This document shows positions 6,447 to 15,176 of a DNA stretch of 33,463 nucleotides, in pieces. Each line of letters opens with the position of its first letter. Within the stretch, counting starts at the first letter, position 1. The stretch spans positions 1-33,463 of the forward strand of contig JAIMAN010000026.1 in assembly GCA_023511915.1 (NCBI GenBank). Reading direction: 5' to 3'. Position numbers and translations under genes: made by a program. Source of the stretch: Armatimonadota bacterium. Its GTDB lineage: Bacteria > Armatimonadota > Fimbriimonadia > Fimbriimonadales > GBS-DC. The notes beneath the pieces were generated by a model. It was given only the letters and a program-made list of their open reading frames with translations. It had not been told where the DNA came from and ran no database searches.

Positions 6447-8768
6447 ATGGATACGGCGCAACGACGGCTGCCCGAGTTTGTGCGCGCTGCCGTCGAGCAA
6501 CGGATGGGCACGGCGGATATCGAGTTCGCGTTAGCGTCCGATTTGTCGCCAGACGGGCGGTTCGGCGAAAGCTGGCTCGTGCTGGCGAATGAGACCCTGC
6601 TGACCCTGCGCGTCGATCACACCCCTGTTGAGACCAGCACCAGCGCGCGCTTGCCCTGGCTGCGCAAAAACAACAGCCAGAACGGCGTCGCGCACAGCAA
6701 CGGCGCGCCGTACCTCAATGGCAGCGCGCCCCGCGTGTTGATACAGTTGATCGTCCCGCTGACGGACATCGTCCAAGTGCGCACGACGCAGCTGGTCGGC
6801 GCGTCCGCGCTGGAGGCGGTGCTGCACGATGGGCGCGTGTTGGAGCTGATTCGCTACAGCAGCGCACTGGCGCATCTGTTCGGGCAGGCGCGCCTGCGCA
6901 TCGAGGCGATGCTCAAAGACGAGGAGCCGCCCCCCTTCGAACACAAGCAGCTGGCGTGCGAAAAGTGCGGGCGTCCTATCCCCGAAGACAGCATCTCGTG
7001 CCCCGCGTGCCGCTCCCAAAAGCAGGTGCTGCTGCGCCTGATGGGGCTGGTGCGCCCCTACTGGAAGTATATGTGGCTCTCCACCTTTCTGGCGATTCTG
7101 ACCGCCGCAGTGGAGCTCACCCCGCCGTACCTGACCAAGATTCTCATCGACGAGGTGCTGGTGCCCCGCTCGAACGCGCACCTGTTTGGCTGGCTGCTCG
7201 GCGCGCTGATTGGCATCCGTTTGTTTGGCACGGGCGTCAACATCGTTCGCGGGCGACTGAACGCCTGGCTGGGCAGTGAAATCTCGTTCAATCTGCGCTC
7301 GCAACTCTACCAGCACCTGCAGTGGCTCTCGCTCAGCTACTTCGACAAGCGGCAGACAGGCTCGATTATGAGCCGCGTGACGCGCGACACGGACGCCTTG
7401 TACGACTTTGTGGTCAACAGCGCGCCGACGATTGCGCTCAACCTGCTGATGATTATCGGCATCGCGACCGTGATGGTGCTGATGGACTGGAAGCTGAGCC
7501 TGCTGGTGCTCATCCCCGCGCCGTTTATCGTGTGGCTCTCGCGCTATGCGTGGCGTAAGGTGATTCGCGTCTGGCGGCGGCACTGGCATCGCTGGTCGCG
7601 CCTGACCGCGCACTTGGGCGGCACGCTGTCGGGCGTGCGCGAGGTGAAAGCCTTCACCCAAGAGCAGCGCGAAATCCAGACCTTCGACAAGCGCAACTTC
7701 GAAATCGCCGAGACGGGCATGGTCGCAGGCAAAATCAACGCGAGCGTGTTCCCCCTCATCTCGTTTCTGGTGATGTCCAGCTCGTTCGTGATTTGGTATG
7801 TGGGCGGGCGCGGCGTGCTGGAGGGCAACTTCGAACTCGGCAAGCTGGTGGCGTTCCTATCGTATATCGGGATGCTGTTCGGTCCGCTGAGCATCATCAC
7901 CAACATTATGGACTGGGCGTCGCGCACGGTGACCGCCGCCGAGCGCGTGTTCGAGGTGTTGGACACCGAACCCGAAGTGCGCGACGCGCCGAACGCCCAG
8001 CCCCTGACCGAAGTCAAGGGCGAAATCGTGCTGGAGAATGTCTCCTTCGGCTACGAGAAGCACCACCTGGTGCTGCACGACATCAATCTGCACATTCGCC
8101 CTGGCGAGATGATTGGGCTGGTCGGTCCGTCGGGGTCGGGCAAGACGACGCTGATTAACCTGATTTGCCGATTTTATGACCCGACGCGCGGGCGTATCCT
8201 GCTGGACGGCAAAGACCTGCGCGAGGTGCGCATGCAAGACCTCCGTCGGCACATCGGCGTCGTGCTGCAGGACAACTTCCTGTTTCCAGGCGCCATTCGC
8301 GAGAACATCGCCTACGCGCGCCCCGATGCGACGCTGGAGGAGATTATCGAGGCGGCGAAGGCGGCGAACGCGCACGATTTTATTATGCGCTTCCCCGACG
8401 GCTACGACTCGTGGGTCGGCGAGCGTGGGCATCGGCTTTCGGGCGGCGAGCGACAGCGCATCGCGATTGCCCGCGCGATTCTGCGCAACCCGCAGATTCT
8501 GATTCTGGACGAGGCGACCGCGTCGGTGGACACCGAGACCGAGCGGCTGATTCAAGAGGCGCTGGAACGGCTGGTGCAGAACCGCACGACGATTGCGATA
8601 GCGCACCGCCTGTCGACGCTGCGCAACGCCGACAGGATTATCGTGCTGGAGCGCGGGCGCGTGGTGGAGGTCGGCACGCACGACGAGCTAATGGCGCGCG
8701 AGGGCGTCTATCGCCGCCTCGTCACGATGCAGATGGAACTCAGCAAGTCACGCTTGTTCGTGGGGTAG
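6447..8768 (+). CDS. ABC exporter (fused permease and ATPase) with N-terminal zinc ribbon
   Basis: This 773-residue inner-membrane half-transporter is expected to work as a homodimer. Unusually, about 190 residues precede the transporter core. They comprise a beta-rich segment (about 1-150, PH-like in appearance, with an Asn/Ser-rich insert) and a zinc ribbon with Cys171, Cys174, Cys185 and Cys188 (CEKCG...CPAC). A six-helix permease domain follows (about 205-490). The ATPase domain has Walker A GPSGSGKTT at 560-568, signature LSGGERQR at 664, Walker B ending at Asp688 (ILILDEATASVD) and the H-loop His720. The family exports lipids, drugs or peptides; the substrate here is unknown. The start at 6447 is placed by the TATAAT box 9 nt upstream; an in-frame codon at 6411 would precede the promoter. 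It converges with the rhomboid gene, 14 nt apart. Confidence 0.92.
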   Translation: MDTAQRRLPEFVRAAVEQRMGTADIEFALASDLSPDGRFGESWLVLANETLLTLRVDHTPVETSTSARLPWLRKNNSQNGVAHSNGAPYLNGSAPRVLIQLIVPLTDIVQVRTTQLVGASALEAVLHDGRVLELIRYSSALAHLFGQARLRIEAMLKDEEPPPFEHKQLACEKCGRPIPEDSISCPACRSQKQVLLRLMGLVRPYWKYMWLSTFLAILTAAVELTPPYLTKILIDEVLVPRSNAHLFGWLLGALIGIRLFGTGVNIVRGRLNAWLGSEISFNLRSQLYQHLQWLSLSYFDKRQTGSIMSRVTRDTDALYDFVVNSAPTIALNLLMIIGIATVMVLMDWKLSLLVLIPAPFIVWLSRYAWRKVIRVWRRHWHRWSRLTAHLGGTLSGVREVKAFTQEQREIQTFDKRNFEIAETGMVAGKINASVFPLISFLVMSSSFVIWYVGGRGVLEGNFELGKLVAFLSYIGMLFGPLSIITNIMDWASRTVTAAERVFEVLDTEPEVRDAPNAQPLTEVKGEIVLENVSFGYEKHHLVLHDINLHIRPGEMIGLVGPSGSGKTTLINLICRFYDPTRGRILLDGKDLREVRMQDLRRHIGVVLQDNFLFPGAIRENIAYARPDATLEEIIEAAKAANAHDFIMRFPDGYDSWVGERGHRLSGGERQRIAIARAILRNPQILILDEATASVDTETERLIQEALERLVQNRTTIAIAHRLSTLRNADRIIVLERGRVVEVGTHDELMAREGVYRRLVTMQMELSKSRLFVG

Positions 8769-8782
8769 GGCGGTCGGAGAAC

Positions 8783-9910
8783 TCACCGCCTGCCCTCCAG
8801 TTGAGCGAGGGCGGCTTGGAGGGAGTCGGGGTGGTCGGTAATCAGGCGTTGCAGGATGGCGTTCGCCGCGTCGGGCTGCCCCTGCTGGTGCAGCAGGCGG
8901 GCGTGCAGCAGCAGCCATTCGGGGCGGTCGGGCAGGTCGGGATGGCGCGTCAGCGTCTCCAGCCAGCGCAGGGCGCGCGCCCGCTCCTGAAGGCGTTCGG
9001 CATGGCGCAGTAGCGTCTGCAGGGTTGGCGCGTCCAGCGTGTGCAGGCGGTCTAACTCGCCCAGCAGGTCGGCGGCGTCGGCGGCGTGCGCGTCGTCGCC
9101 CCGCGCCAGCGCGCTTTGCACCGCTTCGCGCAGCAGGGGGCTTGCTTCGTCGGGGTCGCCCAGCATCGCCCACGCTGCGCCCTGCAGGTAGCGCACGCGC
9201 GGCGCGTCGGTCGCGGGCAGTTGCTGCAGGTAGCGCAGCGCGTCGCCCGCCGCGCCCTGCTGCAGCGCGCGCTCCGCCTGCTCCAGCAGGTACTCCTGTT
9301 CGCCCTGCGCGCCCGCGCCCCACAGCAGCGCCAGCGTCAACCCCGTCGCGAAGCCGCCCAAGTGCGCCCAGTAGCCAATCGCGGACGGCGTCGGCTGACC
9401 CGCCTCCAGAATCGCGCCCGCGCCCTGCAGCAGCACCCACGCCAGCACGCCCACCCACATCGGCACGGACAGCCCCCACCGATTCGGCGACGCCCACACC
9501 AGGCGCACCCGCCGCCGATAGAATCGCAACGCGAAGTAGCCCACCAGCCCCGAAATCGCGCCCGACGCGCCCACCAGCCCCTCGCGATACAGCGACGGCT
9601 GAATCGTCAGGCTCATCGCCCAATGGACGCCGATTGCGCCCAGCCCGCTCGCCAAGTAGAGCGCCAGCCACCGCCACGCCCCCAGCGCACGCTCCACATA
9701 GACCCCGAACAGCCCCAGAAACAGCGCGTTTTTCAGCCAGTGCAGCCAGCCCGCATGCACAAACAGGCTCGTCAGCGCGCCGACAAGCGACGGGTGCGCA
9801 GGGGTGAACCCCCACGCCTCCACCGACTCGGCGCGGGCGGTCAGCCACAAGGTAAGGACGGTGTTCACCCCCAGCATGCTGAGGGTCGCGAGGGGCAACG
9901 GGACGCGCAT
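8783..9910 (-). CDS. Rhomboid family intramembrane serine protease with C-terminal TPR-like region
   Basis: This 375-residue membrane protein has about six transmembrane helices in residues 1-205. The rhomboid signatures are intact: HxxxN (His57...Asn61) in an early helix, GASG at 114-117 with catalytic Ser116, and the partner His183 in 'GYWAHLGGFATG'. The remaining 170 residues (about 205-375) are alpha-helical, Ala/Leu/Gln-rich and look like degenerate tetratricopeptide repeats, probably a soluble interaction domain. Rhomboids cleave transmembrane segments of other membrane proteins. It is the last gene of the ltaE - yebC - rhomboid run, 17 nt after yebC, with GGTGAGG before the ATG. A long overlapping frame on the same strand (8748-9848) lacks these motifs and was discarded. 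Confidence 0.9.
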   Translation of the reverse strand: MRVPLPLATLSMLGVNTVLTLWLTARAESVEAWGFTPAHPSLVGALTSLFVHAGWLHWLKNALFLGLFGVYVERALGAWRWLALYLASGLGAIGVHWAMSLTIQPSLYREGLVGASGAISGLVGYFALRFYRRRVRLVWASPNRWGLSVPMWVGVLAWVLLQGAGAILEAGQPTPSAIGYWAHLGGFATGLTLALLWGAGAQGEQEYLLEQAERALQQGAAGDALRYLQQLPATDAPRVRYLQGAAWAMLGDPDEASPLLREAVQSALARGDDAHAADAADLLGELDRLHTLDAPTLQTLLRHAERLQERARALRWLETLTRHPDLPDRPEWLLLHARLLHQQGQPDAANAILQRLITDHPDSLQAALAQLEGRR

Positions 9911-9927
9911 GCGCGCCTCACCAACGG

Positions 9928-10674
9928 CTACGAGACGCTCGCGAACGCCTCGTCGGGGATGTCGAAGTTCGCGTAGGTGTTCTGCACATCGTCGTGGTCT
10001 TCGAGGGCTTCCAGCAGGCGCATCAGTTTCTGCGCGGTCTCGCCCTCCACGCGGACGGTAGTGGTCGGCGTCAGCTCCAGTTGCGCTTCGGCGATGGGCA
10101 GCCCGCGCGCCTGCAACGCCTCGCGCACGCGGTGGAACTCATCGACGCTCGTCAGCACGCGGTAGAACTCCTCCTCTTGAGACACATCCTCCGCGCCCGC
10201 CTCCAGCGCGATCTCCAGCAGCTCCTCTTCGGCGATGGCTTCGACGGGGATGGTGATGACGCCCTGCCGCTTGAACTGCCATGCGACGCTGCCCGTCTCG
10301 CCCAAGTTGCCCCCGTGCTTGGAGAACAGGTGGCGCACTTCAGCGACGGTGCGGTTGCGGTTGTCGGTCATGCACTCCACCATAATGGCGACGCCGCCAG
10401 GACCGTAGCCCTCGTAGGTGATTTCCTCGTAGCTTGCGCCCTCCAGCTCGCCTGTGCCTTTCTGGATGGCGCGCTTGATGTTGTCGGCGGGCATGTGGTT
10501 CTCGCGCGCCTTTTCGATGGCAAGGCGCAGGCGCGGGTTCGCGTCGGGGTTGCCGCCGCCTTGTTTCGCAGCGACCGTGATCTCCCGCGCCAGCTTCGTG
10601 AACAGCTTGCTGCGCAGCGCGTCCTGCTTGCCCTTGCGAATGCGAATGTTATGCCACTTGGAATGTCCAGCCAT
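9928..10674 (-). CDS. yebC: YebC/PmpR family translation/regulatory protein
   Basis: This 248-residue cytoplasmic protein matches YebC/PmpR along its full length. It begins MAGHSKWHNI and continues with 'KLFTKLAREI', 'NPRLRLAIEKAR', 'EITYEGYGPGG', 'TDNRNRTVAEVRH' and 'GSVAWQF', all hallmark segments of the family. YebC proteins have been described as transcriptional regulators and, more recently, as ribosome-associated factors that help translate proline stretches. The Shine-Dalgarno AGGAGG (10682-10687) is 7 nt before the ATG and overlaps the stop of ltaE, so the two genes are probably co-transcribed and coupled. Confidence 0.96.
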   Translation of the reverse strand: MAGHSKWHNIRIRKGKQDALRSKLFTKLAREITVAAKQGGGNPDANPRLRLAIEKARENHMPADNIKRAIQKGTGELEGASYEEITYEGYGPGGVAIMVECMTDNRNRTVAEVRHLFSKHGGNLGETGSVAWQFKRQGVITIPVEAIAEEELLEIALEAGAEDVSQEEEFYRVLTSVDEFHRVREALQARGLPIAEAQLELTPTTTVRVEGETAQKLMRLLEALEDHDDVQNTYANFDIPDEAFASVS

Positions 10675-10685
10675 CGCTCTGCCTC

Positions 10686-11714
10686 CTACGATAGGATACC
10701 CGAAACGCGCCGAAACACGGAGATGGCATGCTCAAGCGCAGCGTCATCGATGTCCTTGTGCGTCACGAGGCGCAGACGGTGCGGGTCTAACGCGATGCAC
10801 AGCACGCCCTCGGCAGCCAGCGCGCGTTCCACTGCCTGCGCGGGGTGGGCGGTCTGCACATAGACCATGTTCGTCTGCACGGTGCGCAGGTTCACCGAGA
10901 AGCCTGGCAGTTCGGCGATGGCTTCGGCGAGGCGTTTGGCGCGGGCGTGGTCGTCGGCGAGTCGGTCAATCATCGTGTCCAGCGCGACCAAGCACGCCGC
11001 CGCCAGCACGCCCGCCTGACGCATCCCGCCACCCAGCATCTTGCGCACGCGATGCGCCTCGCGAATGAACGCTGCCGACCCCACCAACACCGATCCCACA
11101 GGGCAACACAACCCCTTCGAGAAGGCGACCATCACCGAGTCGGCGTAGCGCGTCCACGCCTGCGCCGAGACGCCCAGCGCTACACTCGCGTTGAACAGCC
11201 GTGCGCCGTCCAAGTGCAGGCGCAGCCCGCGCCTGTCCGCCAGCGCGCGCAGGTCGGGCATCACTTCGGGCGGCAGGATTGTGCCCCCGCAGCGGTTGTG
11301 CGTGTTCTCGACGCACAGCAGGCGCGTGCCGGGCGTATGGTCGTCGGCGACGCGGATGCGCGACTCGATGTCGGCAAGGTGAAACACTCCGTCGGCAATC
11401 GGATAGGTCTCCACCTGCACGCCCGCAATCACGGCGGGGGCTGCCAGTTCGTAGTGCAGGATGTGGCTTTCAGCGTCCACCAAAATCGCGTCGGCAGGCT
11501 GTGTCCACACCTTGACGGCGATTTCGTTTGCCATCGTGCCCGACGGGGTGAACAGCGCGGCGTCGTGCCCCAGCAGTTCCGCCACGCGCGCTTGCAGGCG
11601 GTTCACGGTCGGGTCTTCGCCGTACACATCGTCGCCGAGTTCGGCGTTTGCCATCGCGCGGCGCATCTCAGGCGTCGGCAGGGTCACGGTATCGGAACGC
11701 AGGTCTACACGCAT
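10686..11714 (-). CDS. ltaE: Low-specificity L-threonine aldolase
   Basis: This 342-residue PLP enzyme of fold type I cleaves threonine or allo-threonine to glycine and acetaldehyde. The N-terminus [14 protein letters not shown] and the following '[15 protein letters not shown]' are typical of the family. The central '[14 protein letters not shown]' and '[11 protein letters not shown]' segments hold cofactor-binding residues, and the Schiff-base Lys lies in '[17 protein letters not shown]'. The ATG at 11714 is chosen over an upstream codon at 11858 because the family starts here and a TATACT box lies 6 nt before it. It heads the ltaE - yebC - rhomboid run. Confidence 0.94.
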   Translation of the reverse strand: MRVDLRSDTVTLPTPEMRRAMANAELGDDVYGEDPTVNRLQARVAELLGHDAALFTPSGTMANEIAVKVWTQPADAILVDAESHILHYELAAPAVIAGVQVETYPIADGVFHLADIESRIRVADDHTPGTRLLCVENTHNRCGGTILPPEVMPDLRALADRRGLRLHLDGARLFNASVALGVSAQAWTRYADSVMVAFSKGLCCPVGSVLVGSAAFIREAHRVRKMLGGGMRQAGVLAAACLVALDTMIDRLADDHARAKRLAEAIAELPGFSVNLRTVQTNMVYVQTAHPAQAVERALAAEGVLCIALDPHRLRLVTHKDIDDAALEHAISVFRRVSGILS

Positions 11715-11720
11715 ACGCCA

Positions 11721-11726
11721 AGTATA
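11721..11726 (-). promoter_or_regulatory. -10 box (TATACT) of ltaE
   Basis: TATACT on the minus strand ends 6 nt before the ltaE ATG, indicating a leaderless transcript. It lies between ltaE and the small gene upstream, so ltaE need not depend on read-through from it. Confidence 0.55.
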
Positions 11727-11736
11727 TCCGTATCGA

Positions 11737-12000
11737 TTAGTCGCGTCGGCTCGCTCGTCTGTGCCACTGCTCACGCTCCTTGCGTACCCACGCATCGCTA
11801 TCCTGCAAGGCTTCGTGGTCTGCCCACATGCCAAAGCACGGGAGTTGGGCAAACTCACTCACCGACGCCTCAGACTCGGTGCTGTGGTCGTGTACGCTAC
11901 GCAACAGTTGCATCACCCTACGCTTTGCATCAGGCGATAACTGGCGCACCAACTCAACGACTTGCTCTTCCGATAGTTCCAGCTTCGGCAACGCTCTCAC
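11737..12000 (-). CDS. Small antitoxin-like protein (orphan)
   Basis: This 87-residue protein starts with an amphipathic beta-helix segment '[20 protein letters not shown]' and ends with '[20 protein letters not shown]', followed by a basic tail. That ending resembles the toxin-binding tail (FGMWxDxxxxxDsxxWVRxxR) of small antitoxins found beside PIN-domain toxins. No PIN gene follows; the next gene on the strand is ltaE, 22 nt away. The GTG at 12000 is supported by a TACACT box 8 nt upstream; TTG further in is an alternative. Existence of the gene is likely, family assignment is moderate, and an antitoxin role is inference. Confidence 0.65.
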   Translation of the reverse strand: MRALPKLELSEEQVVELVRQLSPDAKRRVMQLLRSVHDHSTESEASVSEFAQLPCFGMWADHEALQDSDAWVRKEREQWHRRASRRD

Positions 12001-12008
12001 CCGCCTGA

Positions 12009-12014
12009 AGTGTA
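12009..12014 (-). promoter_or_regulatory. -10 box (TACACT) of the antitoxin-like gene
   Basis: TACACT on the minus strand ends 8 nt before the GTG at 12000, the spacing seen for other leaderless genes here. Confidence 0.35.
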
Positions 12015-12079
12015 CCCGACATTAATTTTCCGCTACACAGGGTGATGCCGTGTGCGCGAAGTTCCCTCGCCGAAGCGGG

Positions 12080-12085
12080 TACAAT
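12080..12085 (+). promoter_or_regulatory. -10 box (TACAAT) of the VWA protein gene
   Basis: TACAAT ends 9 nt before the ATG at 12095. No Shine-Dalgarno sequence is seen. Confidence 0.45.
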
Positions 12086-12094
12086 ACCCTGCGC

Positions 12095-14971
12095 ATGCGC
12101 TTTCTGGAGCCGAGTTATCTGCTGCTGCTGCCGATTGCGCTGCTGGGGGTCTGGTGGAGCGGGCGGCGGCTACTGGGGCTAAGTCGCGGGCGCAAGCGGC
12201 TGGCGCTGGCGTTGCGAATGCTGGTGTTCGCCCTGCTGATTCTCGCGCTGGCTGCCCCGCAAGCCGTGCGCCCCAATCGCGGCACATGCACCATCTTCGT
12301 GCTGGACGCCTCCGATAGCATCGCCGACGCAGGCAGGCAAGCCGCCAAACGCTACCTGCAGGAAGCCATCAAAACCCGTGGCGAGGACGACCTGGTGGGG
12401 CTGGTGGTGTTCGGGCGCGACGCGGTGGTGGACTTCCTGCCCGCTGAGGTGCGCGAGTTGCCGACCATCTACTCCAAGCCCGCCGCCGACGGCACAAATA
12501 TCGCCGCTGCCATCCGCCTTGCCAGCGCGATGTTCCCCGACGGCAAGAATCGGCGCATCGTGCTGCTGTCCGACGGCAACGAGACGGAAGGCAACGCGCA
12601 AGACGCCGCGCTGGTCGCCGCGACCGAGAACATCGAAATCGATGTCGTGCCGTTGGAGACCGCGCGCCATGAGGCGGAAGTGTTGGTGCTGGAGACGCAC
12701 GCGCCCAGCGAGGTCAAAATCGGCGAGCCGTTCAACCTGCGCGTAGTGATCGAGTCGCGCAAGGCAGCCGAGGGCGTGCTGGTGATCGACCGCGACGGCG
12801 AGCCTGTCAAGCGCGTGCCTGTGCAACTGACGCCGGGCAAAAACGCCGTCGTTGTGCCTGTCCGCACCGACCGCGAAGGGTTCCATCGCTACCGCGTGTC
12901 GCTGGAGGCACGCCCTGACGGTGACCCGCGCAACAACTTGGGACGCTTTTTCGTGCGGGTGCGGGGCAAGCCGCGCGTGCTGCTGGCGGAAGGCGGCGCG
13001 CCCGACCCGACCCGCGCGCTGGAACGGGCGCTTCGGGCGAACAATCTGGAGGTCACGCGCGTCTCGCCCGCGACCTTCCCCGCACGCGCCGAAGACCTGC
13101 AGAACTACGACGCCATCCTGCTGCACGATTTCCCCGCGACCGCCCTCTCGCCCCAGATGATGCTTGCCCTACAAAGCGCCGTGCGCGACACAGGGATTGG
13201 CTTCGCGATGATTGGCGGCGAGAACTCGTTCCTGCCTGGGGGCTACTACGAGACGCCCATCGCCGAGATGTTGCCCGTAGACCTGAATGTGCGCCAGCGT
13301 AAGGTCTTCCCGCCCGCGACGGTGGTGATTATCGTGGACATTTCGGGCAGTATGGGCGTGGAGGAGGACGGCATCCCGAAGATTCAGTTGGCGGCGCGCG
13401 CGGCGATTGAGACGCTGAAACTATTGCGCCCGCACGACCAGTTCGGCGTGATTGTCAGCGGCACAGGGGTAGACTGGCTTGCGCCGATTCAGAAGGCAGG
13501 GAGTCGCGAGCAGGTGATTGCGCAAGTGTCGCGGATGTACGCGGGGGGCGGGGGGATTTATGTGCGCCCGTCGCTGCTGTTCGCCGAGAGCGCGCTGACG
13601 CCCATCCAGACGACGACGCGCCATGTCATCCTGCTTGCCGACGGCGACGACTGCGACGAGCAGGGCGGGTGCTTCCAGATTGCGCAGCGCATGCGGACGA
13701 TGGGCATCACGATGTCGGTGGTGTCGCTGGGGCAGGGCAAGGATGTGGAGTTTTTGAAGCAGTTGGCGCGGGTGGCGGGGGGCAACTTCTACCTGACGGA
13801 GCGGGCGCGCGACTTGCCCCGCCTGTTCACTGCCGATGTGTCGCTGATGACCCGTTCGGCGATTGAGGAGGGCGCGTTCGTCCCCAAACTCACTGCCTCC
13901 GACGAGATGTTGCAGGGCATCGACTGGAGTCGCACGCCGCCGTTGCTGGCGTATGACCTGACCTCCGACCGCCCGCTGGCGCGCACGCTCCTGCGCACGC
14001 ACAAGGACGACCCGCTGCTGGCGGTGTGGCAGTACGGCTTGGGGCAGTCGCTGGCGTTCACTTCGGACGCGAAGCCGAAGTGGGCGATGCGCTGGGTTGG
14101 CTGGAGCGAGTTCGCGCCGCTGTGGACGCAACTCACGCGCGGGATTTTGCGCAAGGGCGGCAAGCAGCGCTACGAGACCGTCGTGCGCTTGGAGGGCGGC
14201 GAGGCGATTGTGGAGATGCAGGCGTTCACCCCGCAGGGCGAGCCGATTAACTTCCTGCAGCCCGAAGTGCGCGTTGGGCTGCCGACGGGCGAAGGGCTGA
14301 CGATTACGCTGGCGCAGGAGGCGCCGGGGCGCTATGTCGGGCGGTTCCCCGCGCGCGGCGTCGGCGACTACACGCTGAGCGTTATCGAGAAAGACCCCGA
14401 CGGCACGACGCGCGTCAACACGACGGGCTTCGCGATTCCGTACCCCAGCGAGTACCGCTTCACGCGGGCGAACCTGCCGCTTTTGACGCGCCTTGCGGAA
14501 CTCACGGGGGGCAAGGTCAACCCCGCGCCTGCGGAGGCGTTCCGTCCCGTCGCGCGGCAGGGTCGGGCGGTGCGCGATTTGTGGCGCAGTTTCCTGTGGC
14601 TGGCGTTGGCGTTGCTGCTGGTGGACATCACGGTGCGGCGCGTGGTGATTCCGCTGACGGAGTGGGCGGCGTTGGTGCGTGGGGCGTGGGCGCGTCTGGT
14701 GGGCAGGGGCGCGGGGCGTCGTCCTGCACCGCAGGCGCAGGCGACGGCGCGGCTGCTGGGCGTCAAGGCGCGCGCAGGAACCCGCCGCGCCGAACCCGAC
14801 GGGACGCCGACGCCGACCGCGCCTGCCAGCGCGCCCCCCGTTGCTGCCACGCCGACCGATGCGCCTCCAACGCCCGCCCGCGCGCCCCAACCGACGCCCA
14901 CCGCCGCTGCGACTACGCCAGCCGACACCACTAGCCGCTTACTGGAGCGCAAAAAACAGCGACGGCAGTAG
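12095..14971 (+). CDS. Membrane-anchored von Willebrand factor A protein with glutamine-amidotransferase-like domain
   Basis: This 958-residue protein begins like BatA-type proteins: 'MRFLEPSYLLLLPIALLGVWW' includes the first membrane helix, and a second lies near residues 45-60. A first VWA-like domain follows with a metal-site motif D71-A-S-D-S. A class I glutamine-amidotransferase-like fold comes next (GFAMIGGENSF near 368), and then a second VWA domain with canonical DISGS (Asp415, Ser417, Ser419). A beta-rich region leads to a C-terminal helix (about 830-850) and a cytoplasmic tail rich in Pro, Thr and Ala (about 890-958). Such proteins are common in Planctomycetes and relatives, but their role is not established; adhesion or complex assembly is plausible. 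The ATG at 12095 follows the TACAAT box; the earlier in-frame codon at 12050 precedes it. Confidence 0.88.
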   Translation: MRFLEPSYLLLLPIALLGVWWSGRRLLGLSRGRKRLALALRMLVFALLILALAAPQAVRPNRGTCTIFVLDASDSIADAGRQAAKRYLQEAIKTRGEDDLVGLVVFGRDAVVDFLPAEVRELPTIYSKPAADGTNIAAAIRLASAMFPDGKNRRIVLLSDGNETEGNAQDAALVAATENIEIDVVPLETARHEAEVLVLETHAPSEVKIGEPFNLRVVIESRKAAEGVLVIDRDGEPVKRVPVQLTPGKNAVVVPVRTDREGFHRYRVSLEARPDGDPRNNLGRFFVRVRGKPRVLLAEGGAPDPTRALERALRANNLEVTRVSPATFPARAEDLQNYDAILLHDFPATALSPQMMLALQSAVRDTGIGFAMIGGENSFLPGGYYETPIAEMLPVDLNVRQRKVFPPATVVIIVDISGSMGVEEDGIPKIQLAARAAIETLKLLRPHDQFGVIVSGTGVDWLAPIQKAGSREQVIAQVSRMYAGGGGIYVRPSLLFAESALTPIQTTTRHVILLADGDDCDEQGGCFQIAQRMRTMGITMSVVSLGQGKDVEFLKQLARVAGGNFYLTERARDLPRLFTADVSLMTRSAIEEGAFVPKLTASDEMLQGIDWSRTPPLLAYDLTSDRPLARTLLRTHKDDPLLAVWQYGLGQSLAFTSDAKPKWAMRWVGWSEFAPLWTQLTRGILRKGGKQRYETVVRLEGGEAIVEMQAFTPQGEPINFLQPEVRVGLPTGEGLTITLAQEAPGRYVGRFPARGVGDYTLSVIEKDPDGTTRVNTTGFAIPYPSEYRFTRANLPLLTRLAELTGGKVNPAPAEAFRPVARQGRAVRDLWRSFLWLALALLLVDITVRRVVIPLTEWAALVRGAWARLVGRGAGRRPAPQAQATARLLGVKARAGTRRAEPDGTPTPTAPASAPPVAATPTDAPPTPARAPQPTPTAAATTPADTTSRLLERKKQRRQ

Positions 14972-15010
14972 GTGAAGTGCGGAAATTCTGAGCGGATGTA
15001 GGGGGAGCGG

Positions 15011-15016
15011 TATAAT
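15011..15016 (+). promoter_or_regulatory. -10 box (TATAAT) of the HTH micro-gene and R-M gene
   Basis: A perfect TATAAT ends 7 nt before the ATG at 15024, in the 52-nt gap after the VWA gene. It fits a leaderless first gene and would drive the restriction-modification gene as well. Confidence 0.55.
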
Positions 15017-15023
15017 ATCCTTG

Positions 15024-15176
15024 ATGGAGCCACTCGACTACCGCGAGCGTCGCTATCTTTCGGCAGTGGAAGCAGCGCGGATACTGGGTGTATCTACAGG
15101 CACTTTCCACCCATACGGATTTCGGGAGGTTGGGCAAGCATGGACGATTTCGGGGAAACGCTACAGCGTTACTTAG
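15024..15176 (+). CDS. Small helix-turn-helix protein overlapping the R-M gene
   Basis: This 50-codon frame starts MEPLDYRERRYLSAVEAA and contains a MerR/excisionase-like helix-turn-helix, 'SAVEAARILGVSTGTFHPYG' (residues 14-32), followed by 'WTISGKRYSV', which resembles the wing of such domains. It starts 7 nt after a TATAAT box and its last 37 nt overlap the restriction-modification gene in another frame. The position recalls controller proteins that regulate some restriction systems, but the fold differs from the usual C-protein family. It could also be the shortened remnant of a longer DNA-binding protein. I rate it as probably translated because of the promoter placement and the clear motif. 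Confidence 0.65.
   Translation: MEPLDYRERRYLSAVEAARILGVSTGTFHPYGFREVGQAWTISGKRYSVT

Noticed and set aside
6531-7661. Open frame of 376 codons on the minus strand
   Set aside because: It is antisense to the ABC exporter with no domain or ribosome-binding site.
8748-9848. Frame of 366 codons on the same strand as the rhomboid gene
   Set aside because: The alternative frame lacks the GASG, HxxxN and His motifs, and is Arg/Gly/Ala-rich; the rhomboid frame explains the region.
13421-14890. Open frame of 489 codons on the minus strand
   Set aside because: It is antisense to the VWA gene and consists mostly of Arg, Ala, Gln and His without motifs.
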